A stretch of DNA of 64,000 bases from Scybalousia_A sp052170555 (lineage in GTDB: Bacteria; Bacteroidota; Bacteroidia; Bacteroidales; P3). The stretch is from the NCBI GenBank assembly GCA_052170555.1, contig JBQNAI010000007.1, positions 1 through 64,000 of the forward strand. Reading direction: 5' to 3'. The notes beneath the pieces are model-generated. The model ran no database searches. It was not told the DNA's origin and saw nothing but the letters and a program-made list of their open reading frames with translations. The translations under genes were made by a program, and so were the position numbers. This document shows, piece after piece, positions 26,879-36,187 of the stretch. How positions within the stretch are numbered: the first letter of the stretch is position 1; the number at the start of each line of letters is the position of its first letter.

Positions 26879-27976
26879 ATGTATGATCAGATAATAGATA
26901 AAAACAATAAGGATTCAGCACTTACCGTGTCCAAGGGGAAAGCAAATCCTGTTACAATTAATAGCAAATTTAAAATCGTTAAGCGTAAAGAACTTTCGGT
27001 AGATGATTATTTGAGAGGTATAGTTAGTGGAAATCGTACCATACTTTCGCAGGCTATAACATTGATAGAAAGCAATCTTTATTCACATTCCATATTAGGG
27101 CAAAAGGTTATTGAAAAATGTTTGCCGTATTCGGGAGGCAGTATTCGTTTAGGGATAACTGGAGTCCCTGGAGTAGGAAAAAGTACTTTTATTGAAGCAT
27201 TGGGTAAAATTCTTACTAATGATGGTCATAAGGTTGCGGTGCTGGCGATTGATCCATCAAGTCAAAGGTCGAAAGGTTCAATACTCGGAGATAAAACTCG
27301 TATGGAAGAATTATCGCAAGATGCTAACGCTTTTATTAGACCTTCGCCTTCGGCTGGAAGTTTAGGAGGAGTAGCCCGTAAAACAAGAGAAATAATTATT
27401 CTCTGCGAAGCTGCTGGATTTGATACTGTAATAGTGGAGACCGTCGGTGTTGGTCAGAGCGAAGTGTTGGCACATAGTATGGTTGATTTTTTTCTTTTGT
27501 TGCAACTTGCCAATGCCGGTGATGAATTACAGGGAATAAAACGTGGCATAATGGAAATGGCAGATGCTATTGCTGTTAATAAGGCAGAAGGCAAGATGAA
27601 AGAAATAAGCGAAATGGCAGCTACAAACTACCGTAATGCTCTTCATTTATTTCCTGCTAATGAAAATGGTTGGATTCCGAAAGTTTATACATGTTCTTCC
27701 TATACCAAAGATGGTATAAGGGATATTTGGCAGGGTATAGAGCAGTTTGTACAAATTACAAAGCAGAATGGATACTTTTATAAGAATAGAAATGAGCAGA
27801 ATTTGAGGATTTTGGATGAGAGTATAAAACAATCGTTGCTGGATAATTTTTATAATAATGTGGAGATAAAAAAAGAACTTTTAGTTGCCAAAGATGATAT
27901 TTTGGATAACAGAATGAGTGCCTATGTTATTGCTCAAAATTTAATAGAAAAGTATTATAGGTCGTTGGGAAAATAA
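26879..27976 (+). CDS. meaB: Methylmalonyl-CoA mutase-associated GTPase
   Basis: G3E-family GTPase that loads and protects adenosylcobalamin in methylmalonyl-CoA mutase. The 365-residue product has a P-loop GVPGVGKST (residues 95-103), the LAIDPSSQRSKGSILGDKTRM switch region, IVETVGVGQSE, and NKAEG as the base-specificity motif. Length is normal. The mutase genes are not in this window, so the gene stands alone here. Its presence implies a succinate-propionate pathway, an inference. A perfect 20-bp terminator follows. Confidence 0.94.
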   Translation: MYDQIIDKNNKDSALTVSKGKANPVTINSKFKIVKRKELSVDDYLRGIVSGNRTILSQAITLIESNLYSHSILGQKVIEKCLPYSGGSIRLGITGVPGVGKSTFIEALGKILTNDGHKVAVLAIDPSSQRSKGSILGDKTRMEELSQDANAFIRPSPSAGSLGGVARKTREIIILCEAAGFDTVIVETVGVGQSEVLAHSMVDFFLLLQLANAGDELQGIKRGIMEMADAIAVNKAEGKMKEISEMAATNYRNALHLFPANENGWIPKVYTCSSYTKDGIRDIWQGIEQFVQITKQNGYFYKNRNEQNLRILDESIKQSLLDNFYNNVEIKKELLVAKDDILDNRMSAYVIAQNLIEKYYRSLGK

Positions 27977-28064
27977 ATAAAGCAAACCAAATACATATTT
28001 TTATTACTATCCGTCTGTATAAAATACTACTTTCAAAGTAATAAATTGTTAAAGTTGGCAAACA

Positions 28065-28112
28065 GCAGAAGAATCTCATATTTTAACTTGTCAAAATATG
28101 AGATTCTTCTGC
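28065..28112 (+). terminator. Strong terminator between meaB and the DUF4293 gene
   Basis: Perfect 20-bp arms (28065-28084 and 28093-28112) with an 8-nt loop, followed by CGTTTTTT. It serves meaB and may block convergent transcription. Confidence 0.9.
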
Positions 28113-28158
28113 CGTTTTTTGAGCTATATTATTTAATGTTCAGTTTGTGGATATTTAT

Positions 28159-28677
28159 TTATCTTATTCTATCAGCACTACGTACTAAGGATTCATCTTT
28201 TTTTATTCCCTTCAAAGCAAAAACAAAAAATACAATTTGTGCAATAGGGAAGAAAGAGGCTAATCCCCACGTAGTTTTGGCAACATTAACAGTGGATTTG
28301 ATGATTTCAGGAGTCGCGTTGTATATGTTGCTAATGGCATCTGTTAGTCCGGCATCTATCTGATAGAAATACAGTCCAGCAAGTTCTATTAGTGAAGAAA
28401 GAAAGGCAAATGCCAAAACTTTCATCTGCAAACGTCTATTTTTATAGAGAAATATTGTTATTACCGTTATGACACCTGTAATACAATTGAAAAATATTGA
28501 GAACCACGCTGGTGCATATTGATATGGTGCAGTATTTAGTGGTAAAAGTTTGTAAATTGCATCTAAGGAGTGCTCTCTGTAAGGAAACTGAAATATTGCA
28601 ATAGGAAAGAAAAATGCTGCAACAGATAAAAGCACAGCAAGTAACAACCACAGTGTTTGAACTCTTTGTATCATCAT
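28159..28677 (-). CDS. DUF4293 family integral membrane protein
   Basis: A 172-residue protein with four hydrophobic helices (about 7-27, 55-80, 85-108 and 135-158). It begins MIQRVQTLWLLLAVLLSVAA, the start typical of the Bacteroidota-specific DUF4293 family. The C terminus is short and charged. Function is unknown. Promoter box TATATTTG lies at 28700-28707. Confidence 0.85.
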   Translation of the reverse strand: MMIQRVQTLWLLLAVLLSVAAFFFPIAIFQFPYREHSLDAIYKLLPLNTAPYQYAPAWFSIFFNCITGVITVITIFLYKNRRLQMKVLAFAFLSSLIELAGLYFYQIDAGLTDAISNIYNATPEIIKSTVNVAKTTWGLASFFPIAQIVFFVFALKGIKKDESLVRSADRIR

Positions 28678-28699
28678 AGTAACTGTTTAAATTATTTTG

Positions 28700-28707
28700 C
28701 AAATATA
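28700..28707 (-). promoter_or_regulatory. -7 box for the DUF4293 gene
   Basis: TATATTTG followed by C on the minus strand, 23 nt before the ATG. No -33 element at standard spacing. Confidence 0.5.
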
Positions 28708-28871
28708 CATATTTTTTTCGTTACAATTATTAAATATGGGTATAAAATTATATTTCATATTACTATTTTATATTACCAGTTACGTGAGATGTGAGTTATT
28801 GATAAGCTATTTGTATTGAGATTTGATATACAGATGAAGTGGAATAATAATTCGCAAAAAGATGAAATAAA

Positions 28872-28903
28872 TTTGGCTATTTGGTCAAATAAACTTAACT
28901 TTG
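28872..28903 (+). promoter_or_regulatory. Promoter of dnaB
   Basis: TTTG (28872-28875), 20 nt, TAACTTTG (28896-28903) followed by C. It rules out any dnaB start before about 28910. Confidence 0.8.
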
Positions 28904-28936
28904 CACCCCCTTTTAGAGAAGAAAAAGAATACAGAT

Positions 28937-30481
28937 ATGTCAGATATACAACAAAATAATAGAAAACGACTTCCTTTAACGCAACAACAAGCTTTTGCGA
29001 TGAACAATAATCGAATTCCTCCGCAAGTTGTAGACATAGAGGAGAGCGTTTTGGGAGCTATTATGATAGATGAAGACGCACTTATCAATACTATTGACCG
29101 TCTTCGTCCCGAACATTTTTATAAGGAAGAGAACAAAGAGATATTTAATGCAATTTTTTCCTTAAATGCCGAGGGAATGGATGTTGATATTATGACTGTC
29201 AGTGAAAAACTTAAAAAACGTGGTATGTTTGAGGCTGTAGGAGGCAGCTTTAAATTATCTACCTTGATAGAAAGGGTTGCTTCTGCGGCTCATGTGGAGA
29301 CTTATGTTAAAATGTTAGCCGAAAAATATATACAAAGGGAGCTAATACGAGTTTCTACGCAGACTTTATCCAATGCATACAAGGAAACGTCAGATATATT
29401 GGAACTTCTGGATGAAACAGAAACGAATTTCTTAGCTATTAATGACTCTAACTTTAATTCTCAGGAGAAAAATATGAGTACGCTGAGTGAATTAGTAATT
29501 AAGGAGATAGATGATGCTCAAAATTCCGATTCTAATACAATCGGATTGCCCAGTGGATTTGGTGAATTAGATAATATAACTGGAGGATTTCAACCTGGTG
29601 CACTTATAATCTTAGCTGCACGTCCTGCAATGGGAAAAACTGCTTTTGCTTTGAATATTGCTCGCAATTTGGCAATGAAATTTAACAAGAGCGTAGCTGT
29701 TTTTTCTTTAGAAATGACTGCTACAGAATTAATGATGCGATTAGTTTCTTCTGAGGCAGAGGTTGAAGGTCAGAGATTAAAAAGAGGAGATCAAATTACT
29801 ACACGAGAATTGGATAAAGTCAAAGAAAAAGCACGAGAATTGGGAAATTGTAAGATGTATATTGATGATAATCCCGGTCTTAATATAATGGAGTTGAAAG
29901 CAAAATGTAAACGAATGAAGAAAGCTCATAATATAGACATGGTTTTCATAGATTACCTTCAATTAATGAACGGTAATGATACTCGTAACAACAATAGAGA
30001 GCAAGAGATCTCTTATATATCTCGTCAATTGAAAGCTTTGGCAAAAGAGCTTGCGATTCCTGTCTTGGCACTTTCACAGTTATCACGCGAGGTAGAGAAA
30101 AGAGGAGGTAGTAAGGAGCCCATGTTATCGGATTTGAGGGAATCAGGAGCTATAGAGCAGGATGCAGATATTGTTATGTTTATTTATCGTCCTGAATACT
30201 ATGGAGAGAGAGAGGATAGTTATGGTTCTACAGAGGGAATTGCGTATATCAATGTTGCTAAGAACAGAGCAGGTAGCATAAATAAGGCTCGTCTGGGTTT
30301 TCAAGGTAGATATGTTAAGTTTACTAACCTTGGTATTACTTCTTCATCCATTATGGCGAATACTTCTTTTGATCAACAAACTCAATCAATGATAATAGAC
30401 TCCAAAGCCAATAGGGACTTATCCGTTATCACAACAAACTCAGATAATATTATGAATCCAGATGAAGGTATGCCGTTCTAA
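28937..30481 (+). CDS. dnaB: Replicative DNA helicase
   Basis: Hexameric 5'-3' helicase of the replisome. The 514-residue product has the N-terminal DnaB domain (PPQVVDIEESVLGAIMID), the RecA core with Walker A ARPAMGKT (about 228-235), Walker B MVFIDYLQLM, and the LSQLSREVEKR and DLRESGAIEQDAD motifs. There is no intein. A longer frame opens at 28901 but overlaps the promoter, so ATG 28937 is used. The last 20 nt overlap the start of the next gene. Confidence 0.97.
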   Translation: MSDIQQNNRKRLPLTQQQAFAMNNNRIPPQVVDIEESVLGAIMIDEDALINTIDRLRPEHFYKEENKEIFNAIFSLNAEGMDVDIMTVSEKLKKRGMFEAVGGSFKLSTLIERVASAAHVETYVKMLAEKYIQRELIRVSTQTLSNAYKETSDILELLDETETNFLAINDSNFNSQEKNMSTLSELVIKEIDDAQNSDSNTIGLPSGFGELDNITGGFQPGALIILAARPAMGKTAFALNIARNLAMKFNKSVAVFSLEMTATELMMRLVSSEAEVEGQRLKRGDQITTRELDKVKEKARELGNCKMYIDDNPGLNIMELKAKCKRMKKAHNIDMVFIDYLQLMNGNDTRNNNREQEISYISRQLKALAKELAIPVLALSQLSREVEKRGGSKEPMLSDLRESGAIEQDADIVMFIYRPEYYGEREDSYGSTEGIAYINVAKNRAGSINKARLGFQGRYVKFTNLGITSSSIMANTSFDQQTQSMIIDSKANRDLSVITTNSDNIMNPDEGMPF

Positions 30482-31751
30482 TATAAAAAGATTTATACTC
30501 ATATTTTTAATACACATAGTTGGTGTAGTAAACTATGTAATGGCATCTATTGTATTGATACCTATGGATGCCAGTCAGCAGAATCATTTGAAAGCTTATG
30601 GAATTGCCTATGCCGCACTCACAAAAGAGATAGATGTTGAATGGATGCTCAACTATAGAGGGGGAAGTTTTTCTATACGGCAGTCGGATGAGATAATTAG
30701 ATTGTGCAAGTTGCGTGGTGTCTCTTTCGAGTTAATTTCTGATATGGTGTATAATTCAATTCTTACTGAAATATCAGATCCTGAAGTAAATATGGACGTT
30801 GTTAAATTGCAAAAAGCACCAAAGATAGCTGTGTATTCTCCAAAGAATAAAAGACCGTGGGATGATGCTGTAACACTTGTTTTGACTTATGCTGAAATTC
30901 CATATGATATTGTGTATGATAGAGAGGTTCTTTCAGATGTTTTACCAATGTATGATTGGCTACATTTGCATCATGAGGATTTTACGGGACAGTATGGCAA
31001 GTTTTGGGGATCTTATCGGACGACTAAATGGTATAAAGACGAACAAAATTTTCAAGAATCCTTAGCACAACAATTAGGCTTTTCTAAAGTGTCTGTAGAG
31101 AAGTTATCTGTGGTTAAGAAAATCAGAGATTTTGTTCTTGGTGGTGGATTTATGTTTGCCATGTGTTCAGCTACGGATTCTTATGATATATCTTTGGCAG
31201 CTGAAGGGGTAGATATTTGCGATGAAATGTTTGACGGAGATGCCATTGATCCTAATGCTCAGAATAAATTGAATTTTGATAATTGTTTTGCATTTAAAGA
31301 CTTTCATATAGAGACTAATCCGGTTGCTTATCGCCTATCCGACATTGATGTTTCTTCGGACAGACAAAGTAAAATAGACGAGAGAAACGATGTTTTTGCA
31401 CTGTTTGATTTTTCGGCAAAGTGGGATTGGATTCCCGCTATGCTTACTCAGAATCATTCTAAAATAATTAAAGGATTTTATGGACAAACTACGGCTTTTC
31501 GCAGACAATATTTAAAAAGTAATGTACTTATAATGGGTGAGAATAAATCTTATAGCGAGGTTCGTTACATTCACGGAGAAATAGGTAAAGGAACTTGGAC
31601 TTGGTTGTCGGGTCATGACCCTGAAGATTACAGACACTTTATAGGAGACCCACCAACCGATTTGGAATTGTATCCTAACAGTCCCGGTTTTAGACTTATT
31701 TTGAATAACATCTTATTTCCTGCTGCAAAAAAAGAGAAACATAAGACTTAG
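30462..31751 (+). CDS. Bacteroidota protein commonly labelled asparagine synthetase B; GATase1-like
   Basis: A 429-residue protein with an N-terminal hydrophobic segment (about 10-28, signal peptide or anchor). It matches a Bacteroidota family usually named asparagine synthetase B: SIVLIPMDASQQNHLKAYGIAY and WMLNYRGGSF. It lacks an N-terminal catalytic Cys and an ATP-pyrophosphatase domain, so that name looks wrong. GGGFMFAMCSATDSYD resembles the nucleophile elbow of class I glutamine-amidotransferase-like folds, which is my inference. The start overlaps dnaB by 20 nt; MASIV near 30540 is an alternative. Confidence 0.8.
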   Translation: MKVCRSNIKRFILIFLIHIVGVVNYVMASIVLIPMDASQQNHLKAYGIAYAALTKEIDVEWMLNYRGGSFSIRQSDEIIRLCKLRGVSFELISDMVYNSILTEISDPEVNMDVVKLQKAPKIAVYSPKNKRPWDDAVTLVLTYAEIPYDIVYDREVLSDVLPMYDWLHLHHEDFTGQYGKFWGSYRTTKWYKDEQNFQESLAQQLGFSKVSVEKLSVVKKIRDFVLGGGFMFAMCSATDSYDISLAAEGVDICDEMFDGDAIDPNAQNKLNFDNCFAFKDFHIETNPVAYRLSDIDVSSDRQSKIDERNDVFALFDFSAKWDWIPAMLTQNHSKIIKGFYGQTTAFRRQYLKSNVLIMGENKSYSEVRYIHGEIGKGTWTWLSGHDPEDYRHFIGDPPTDLELYPNSPGFRLILNNILFPAAKKEKHKT

Positions 31752-31807
31752 AAATTAAATATAAAAATTATAGTTTAATGTCTGATTTTTGCTTTTTGTA
31801 TGTAAGG

Positions 31808-31854
31808 TAGGCACATGTAAAGTTAATTTAAGCAAATTTACTCTACAGTGCCTA
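31808..31854. terminator. Bidirectional terminator between the asnB-like gene and dapD
   Basis: TAGGCAC (31808-31814) pairs with GTGCCTA (31848-31854), extended inwards by TGTA/TACA with a one-base bulge. It separates convergent genes. Confidence 0.55.
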
Positions 31855-31871
31855 TAATTTAATAAGACAGA

Positions 31872-32675
31872 TTAGAATAGTCTCAACGCTTCGTTTAGAC
31901 TTGTTTTTTTATCAGTAGACTCTCTTCTTTTTCCAATGATAAGGGCACAATTGACATTATAATCTCCGCTATGGAAATGTTTTCTGTAACTTCCGGGCAC
32001 GACTACCGAATTTTTCGGGACAAAACCTTGATAAATTATTTCTTTTTCTCCCGTTACATCAATGATTTTTGTAGACGCTGTTATCGTTGTACCAGCTCCC
32101 AGTACTGCTCCTTCACATATTTGAGATCCTTCAACAACTATACACCTTGAACCGATGAAACAGTTGTCTTCTACTATAACAGGTTTAGCTCCTATGGGTT
32201 CCAAGACGCCTCCTATACCAACTCCTCCTGCTAAATGAACGTTTTTACCTATTTGGGCACAAGAGCCAACAGTTGCCCACGTATCTACCATCGTTCCATC
32301 GTCTATATATGCTCCTATATTTACAAAAGACGGCATCAGTATTACATTTTTGCCTAAATAAGATCCGAAACGAGCTACCGCCCCAGGTACAACCCGAACA
32401 CCCCACTGCATATAATCTTTTTTTAACGGCACTTTATCTGCATATTCTATATCGCCGGATTGCATTGGCGAAACTTTATTAATCGCAAAATACATAATAA
32501 TGGCCTTTTGTATCCAGTTGTTTACTTTCCATTGACTGTCTATATTTTCAGCTGTTCGTATCTCTCCTCTATTTAGCAAAGAAATAGTGTCATTTATATC
32601 GTTTATTATTTGTTTTTCTTGTAATAACGAACGATTATTCCATGCTTGTTCTATTAAATCGGTATTTATTAACAT
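31872..32675 (-). CDS. dapD: Tetrahydrodipicolinate N-succinyltransferase
   Basis: Succinylates tetrahydrodipicolinate in the lysine/diaminopimelate pathway, which feeds peptidoglycan synthesis. The 267-residue product has an N-terminal helical domain (LINTDLIEQAWNNRSLL). A left-handed beta-helix of hexapeptide repeats follows (about 100-235, with VMPSFVNIGAYIDDGTMVDT and GGVLEPIGAKPVIVED). The start is ATG at 32675; the TTG at 32684 is rejected. Confidence 0.94.
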   Translation of the reverse strand: MLINTDLIEQAWNNRSLLQEKQIINDINDTISLLNRGEIRTAENIDSQWKVNNWIQKAIIMYFAINKVSPMQSGDIEYADKVPLKKDYMQWGVRVVPGAVARFGSYLGKNVILMPSFVNIGAYIDDGTMVDTWATVGSCAQIGKNVHLAGGVGIGGVLEPIGAKPVIVEDNCFIGSRCIVVEGSQICEGAVLGAGTTITASTKIIDVTGEKEIIYQGFVPKNSVVVPGSYRKHFHSGDYNVNCALIIGKRRESTDKKTSLNEALRLF

Positions 32676-32824
32676 GACTTGCAATATTTTTATTTTCTTT
32701 TATGAATATTATCATCTAAGTATTCACATGGTTATAATTACACTTTATTTGGACCTTGCGAAGTTATAAAATATTTTTGTAATCACATAAATAATTTCAG
32801 TAATCTCTGAAAATGATTTTGTTT

Positions 32825-32912
32825 AAACGGTCTGAAATGTTATTTTGAACCGTTCAAAAGTATACTTTGGACGGATTAAAACTTAATTTTGGACGGTCTA
32901 AACAAAAATAAA
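32825..32912. repeat. 22-nt tandem array, family B (4 units)
   Basis: Cores begin at 32825, 32847, 32869 and 32891, an exact 22-nt step. They read AAACGG, GAACCG, GGACGG and GGACGG, bounded by T-runs and A-runs. As at 4212, it sits in a divergent gap (dapD and the deoxynucleoside kinase gene). The rest of the 32676-33152 gap is A/T-rich without other recognised features except the -7 box at 33102. Confidence 0.75.
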
Positions 32913-33101
32913 CTTTGAGATTACAAAATTGCTTTCATTGATTAATAAAATGGATTAGAATTATTAAAAAATATGTTGAGAATAACTTTTTTTAATTATG
33001 CTAAAAAAATGATAAAGTTTAAAACTTAACAAAACGAATAATATGGAAAAAGAGATAAAAATAAATATTAAAATTATTTCTTATCTTTTTAGGAAATTTT
33101 G

Positions 33102-33109
33102 TAACTTTG
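33102..33109 (+). promoter_or_regulatory. -7 box for the deoxynucleoside kinase operon
   Basis: TAACTTTG followed by C, 44 nt before the ATG. No TTTG at the standard distance. Confidence 0.6.
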
Positions 33110-33152
33110 CCGACTGATAGAGATGAGGTAATAATGTAAACTTTACGGGAAT

Positions 33153-33767
33153 ATGTACATTGCAATTGCAGGTAACATTGGTAGCGGTAAAACGACATTG
33201 ACTGACTTGTTGGTTAAGAATTATGGATATACCCCTGTGTTTGAGCAAGCCGAAGACAATCCTTATATTGTTAATTTTTACAATGATATGAGGAGATGGG
33301 CGTTCAATTTACAGGTATATTTTCTTCAAAATCGGTACAATCATTTGATTGAGGTCTGGAAAAAATACAAAAATATAGTACAGGACCGTACTATTTATGA
33401 GGATGCTTATATTTTTGCTCCTAACCTGCATTCTATGGGTCTATTATCTACTGTTGATTACGAAACATACATCTCTCTTTTCAATCTTTTAAACTCCTTG
33501 ACGCCTGCTCCAGATTTGCTTGTGTATCTTAAAGCAAGTGTTCCTACATTAATCAATCTTATTACAAGAAGAGGACGAATTTATGAGAATTCTATTAGAC
33601 TTGATTATATAACTTCGCTCAATAAACGCTACGATGATTGGTTTAATTCTTATCAAGGACGAAAAATAGTGATAGATGTAGACAATCTTAATATTATTGA
33701 CAATCCAAAGGATTTAGGAGTTGTTTTCGATACCATAAGTGCAGAAATTAATCCTCTATTTAAATGA
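33153..33767 (+). CDS. Deoxynucleoside kinase
   Basis: Salvage kinase of the dCK/dGK family, 204 residues. P-loop GNIGSGKT (residues 7-14), the DRTIYEDAYIFA motif (78-89) with the DR pair that positions substrate, and a lid region TRRGRIYENS. Which nucleoside it prefers cannot be told from sequence. Its last 4 nt overlap the kdsB start (ATGA), so the two are translationally coupled. Confidence 0.9.
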   Translation: MYIAIAGNIGSGKTTLTDLLVKNYGYTPVFEQAEDNPYIVNFYNDMRRWAFNLQVYFLQNRYNHLIEVWKKYKNIVQDRTIYEDAYIFAPNLHSMGLLSTVDYETYISLFNLLNSLTPAPDLLVYLKASVPTLINLITRRGRIYENSIRLDYITSLNKRYDDWFNSYQGRKIVIDVDNLNIIDNPKDLGVVFDTISAEINPLFK

Positions 33768-34534
33768 AACAAAGATATTTGGCAGTAATCCCTGCTCGCT
33801 ATAAATCTTCACGATTTGAAGGAAAACCTCTTGTGATGATACAAAACAAACCGATGATTATGTGGGTTTATGATGCTGTTTGTGAGAGTAAATTGTTTGA
33901 TAGAGTAGTTGTCGCCACGGATGACGATCGGATTTTGTTGTGTGTTGAAAAATACGGAGGGTATTGTGTTATGACTTCCTCTGATTTAAGGAATGGGACA
34001 GAGAGGGTAGCACAAACTGTAAATATTTTGGAACAAAGTAGTAAGAATGAGTATTTTGATGTTGTGATTAATGTACAGGGGGACGAACCTCTTATAAAAA
34101 AAGAAATGATGTCTCAAATTATCAGAGGTTTTGAGCGAGATGACACCCAGATTGTTACACTAAAGAAAGTAATATCCAAGAAAGAAGATATAAATGATTC
34201 CAATGTTGTTAAAGTTGTGACATCTAATGATAAAGTTTTGTATTTCTCGCGTAGTATTGTACCATTTAATAGAGATGTTTCATTGGAAGAATTAATGGAT
34301 GAACGGATATATTTCAAGCATATTGGGATTTACGGCTACAAAACGGAAATTTTAAAACGCATTGTGCAATTACAAGAGAGTAAGTTGGAAAAAGTAGAGA
34401 AGTTGGAACAACTTAGGTGGCTGGAGAACGGATATGACATTATTGCAATGACAACTCAATACGACAGTATCGGTGTTGATACGATAGAAGATTGGAAACG
34501 GGTGGAAGATTTGGTGAGTAGTAGAAGTAGATAA
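33764..34534 (+). CDS. kdsB: CMP-KDO synthetase
   Basis: Activates KDO with CTP for LPS inner-core synthesis. The 256-residue product begins YLAVIPARYKSSRFEGKPL (nucleotide-binding loop) and has VATDDDRI, TSSDLRNGTERVAQ and INVQGDEPLI, the metal and sugar-binding motifs. C-terminal LRWLENGYDIIAM also matches. Overlaps the kinase gene by 4 nt. It is evidence for a Gram-negative outer membrane. Confidence 0.96.
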   Translation: MKQRYLAVIPARYKSSRFEGKPLVMIQNKPMIMWVYDAVCESKLFDRVVVATDDDRILLCVEKYGGYCVMTSSDLRNGTERVAQTVNILEQSSKNEYFDVVINVQGDEPLIKKEMMSQIIRGFERDDTQIVTLKKVISKKEDINDSNVVKVVTSNDKVLYFSRSIVPFNRDVSLEELMDERIYFKHIGIYGYKTEILKRIVQLQESKLEKVEKLEQLRWLENGYDIIAMTTQYDSIGVDTIEDWKRVEDLVSSRSR

Positions 34535-34552
34535 TAAAAAAAAGAAAATAAT

Positions 34553-36169
34553 ATGAATGTTGCAGAAAATTTATACGATTATTTGAAAGTAAATGATAAG
34601 GCTGAACTTATTGGATTTGGAACCTTTTATATTAAGAGCTCATCTGCAAAGATTAATGATATGAAAGGTATAATTGAGCCACCCAAAAGAGAAGTTTTTT
34701 TTACAAGAGAACAAACTGATGACAGGTCTTTTGTTTCCTTTATGGCTTCTCATGAATTCATTAGTGAGGATACAGCCTATACTTGGATAAAACAATATTC
34801 GGATTCTTTAAATGAAAAAATTTTAGCTGGGAAAAAAATAGTCCTTGGTAAATTAGGTAAGATTGAGAAGGGACTTTTGGAAGAATATACTTTTACTCCA
34901 TCTGATGAATTGAAATTTTGGGGTAATAGTTTTGCATTAGAATCATTACAAAATGTACAGACGTTTGATACAAATGAAGAAAAACTAAATGTTATTCATA
35001 CAAGACAGAAGCAAGAAGATGGTATAGTTGAGCAAGGTGTGTTGCAAGACTTTGAAGACAAGAAATTGGAAATAGAAGATCAAATAGCAAATGCAAAACA
35101 GCTCAAAGAAGAAAATAAGATTAAAGAGGCAATACCTCAAACTGAGCAAAGAATAATTCAACATTCCGAGGTAAAAATAGAAAGTACGGTAGATAAACCC
35201 CAGAATATAACAGAGGGTGAATTGAAAATAAACATTAATAATATAAGTAAGCAGGATATAACCCAGCAGACGATAAATAGAGCGGCAGAATTTAAAGAAA
35301 ATATATTGGTTGAACATATTGGAAAATTAGATGAAAGAGAAAAGAAGGAAGATGCCCAAGATGTTAGAGTAGACCCCAAGCAAGATGAATTAATTAAACG
35401 GGCAGAAGAAATAATAAGAAGACATACTAAAATGGATAGTAAAGGTCGTAAGGCAGGACATTCAAATGGTAGAATGAAACGTTGGTTAGTTTTGTTATGG
35501 ATAATACTTGTATTATTGATTTTCTGCCTGACATTTATAGGTGCTCATTGGATGGGATTGTTGAAAGATATCAAGGAATTGAAACCTATTACTGATAAAT
35601 TGTCTTATTATATTACTGCAAAAGATTCTGAAGTTAAAGAAGTAGAGCAAGTATTAAATCAAACTAAGACAGATATTGTAGGTGAAAATTTGGATGTAGA
35701 TGAAACATCATCACAAGATGATAACGAAAAGGAAAAATCCGTTGATGTGTATTCGCAGAATAATAATGTGAAATCACATGGTAATGTATCGAGTATGTCA
35801 GATAATAAAGTTAAGCGTACAAAAAAACAACCTAAACACCAGAAAGAACAAGAAAAACAGCAAAATAATACTATGAAACCGAAAGAGGAAGTGCTGGTCG
35901 TAGATAACACGCCGGTAATTATTCAATCGCATTCTAAATTAGGCTTTGATGTTGTTAGCGGTGTTTATTCTGATAAAAGCAAGGCTGAAGAGCAAGCGAG
36001 GAAAGCAAAACGTTTGGGTTACGATGGTTATGTTATTACAAAGATCAAAGGAGGTACATCGGTATATTACACATCATATGGTTCTAGGAGAACAAATAGT
36101 GATGCAATTGACCTATGCACTATGATAAAGAGTCGTCTCGGTGGAAGTTTTTATGTTATTTCGAGATAG
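34553..36169 (+). CDS. HU-CCDC81-like / SPOR single-pass membrane protein
   Basis: A 538-residue protein. Residues 1 to about 130 match the paired HU/CCDC81-like domains at the N terminus of a Bacteroidota family (AELIGFGTFYIKSS, KKIVLGKLGKIEKG). Then comes a long charged, low-complexity region, one transmembrane helix (about 310-330), another charged linker, and a C-terminal SPOR domain (about 460-536, GFDVVSGVYSDKSKAEEQARKAK). The topology puts the HU-like part in the cytoplasm and SPOR on the peptidoglycan side. That suggests a cell-division or envelope-chromosome link, an inference. It follows kdsB by 18 nt. Confidence 0.82.
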   Translation: MNVAENLYDYLKVNDKAELIGFGTFYIKSSSAKINDMKGIIEPPKREVFFTREQTDDRSFVSFMASHEFISEDTAYTWIKQYSDSLNEKILAGKKIVLGKLGKIEKGLLEEYTFTPSDELKFWGNSFALESLQNVQTFDTNEEKLNVIHTRQKQEDGIVEQGVLQDFEDKKLEIEDQIANAKQLKEENKIKEAIPQTEQRIIQHSEVKIESTVDKPQNITEGELKININNISKQDITQQTINRAAEFKENILVEHIGKLDEREKKEDAQDVRVDPKQDELIKRAEEIIRRHTKMDSKGRKAGHSNGRMKRWLVLLWIILVLLIFCLTFIGAHWMGLLKDIKELKPITDKLSYYITAKDSEVKEVEQVLNQTKTDIVGENLDVDETSSQDDNEKEKSVDVYSQNNNVKSHGNVSSMSDNKVKRTKKQPKHQKEQEKQQNNTMKPKEEVLVVDNTPVIIQSHSKLGFDVVSGVYSDKSKAEEQARKAKRLGYDGYVITKIKGGTSVYYTSYGSRRTNSDAIDLCTMIKSRLGGSFYVISR

Positions 36170-36187
36170 ACTGGTGATATAAAAACT

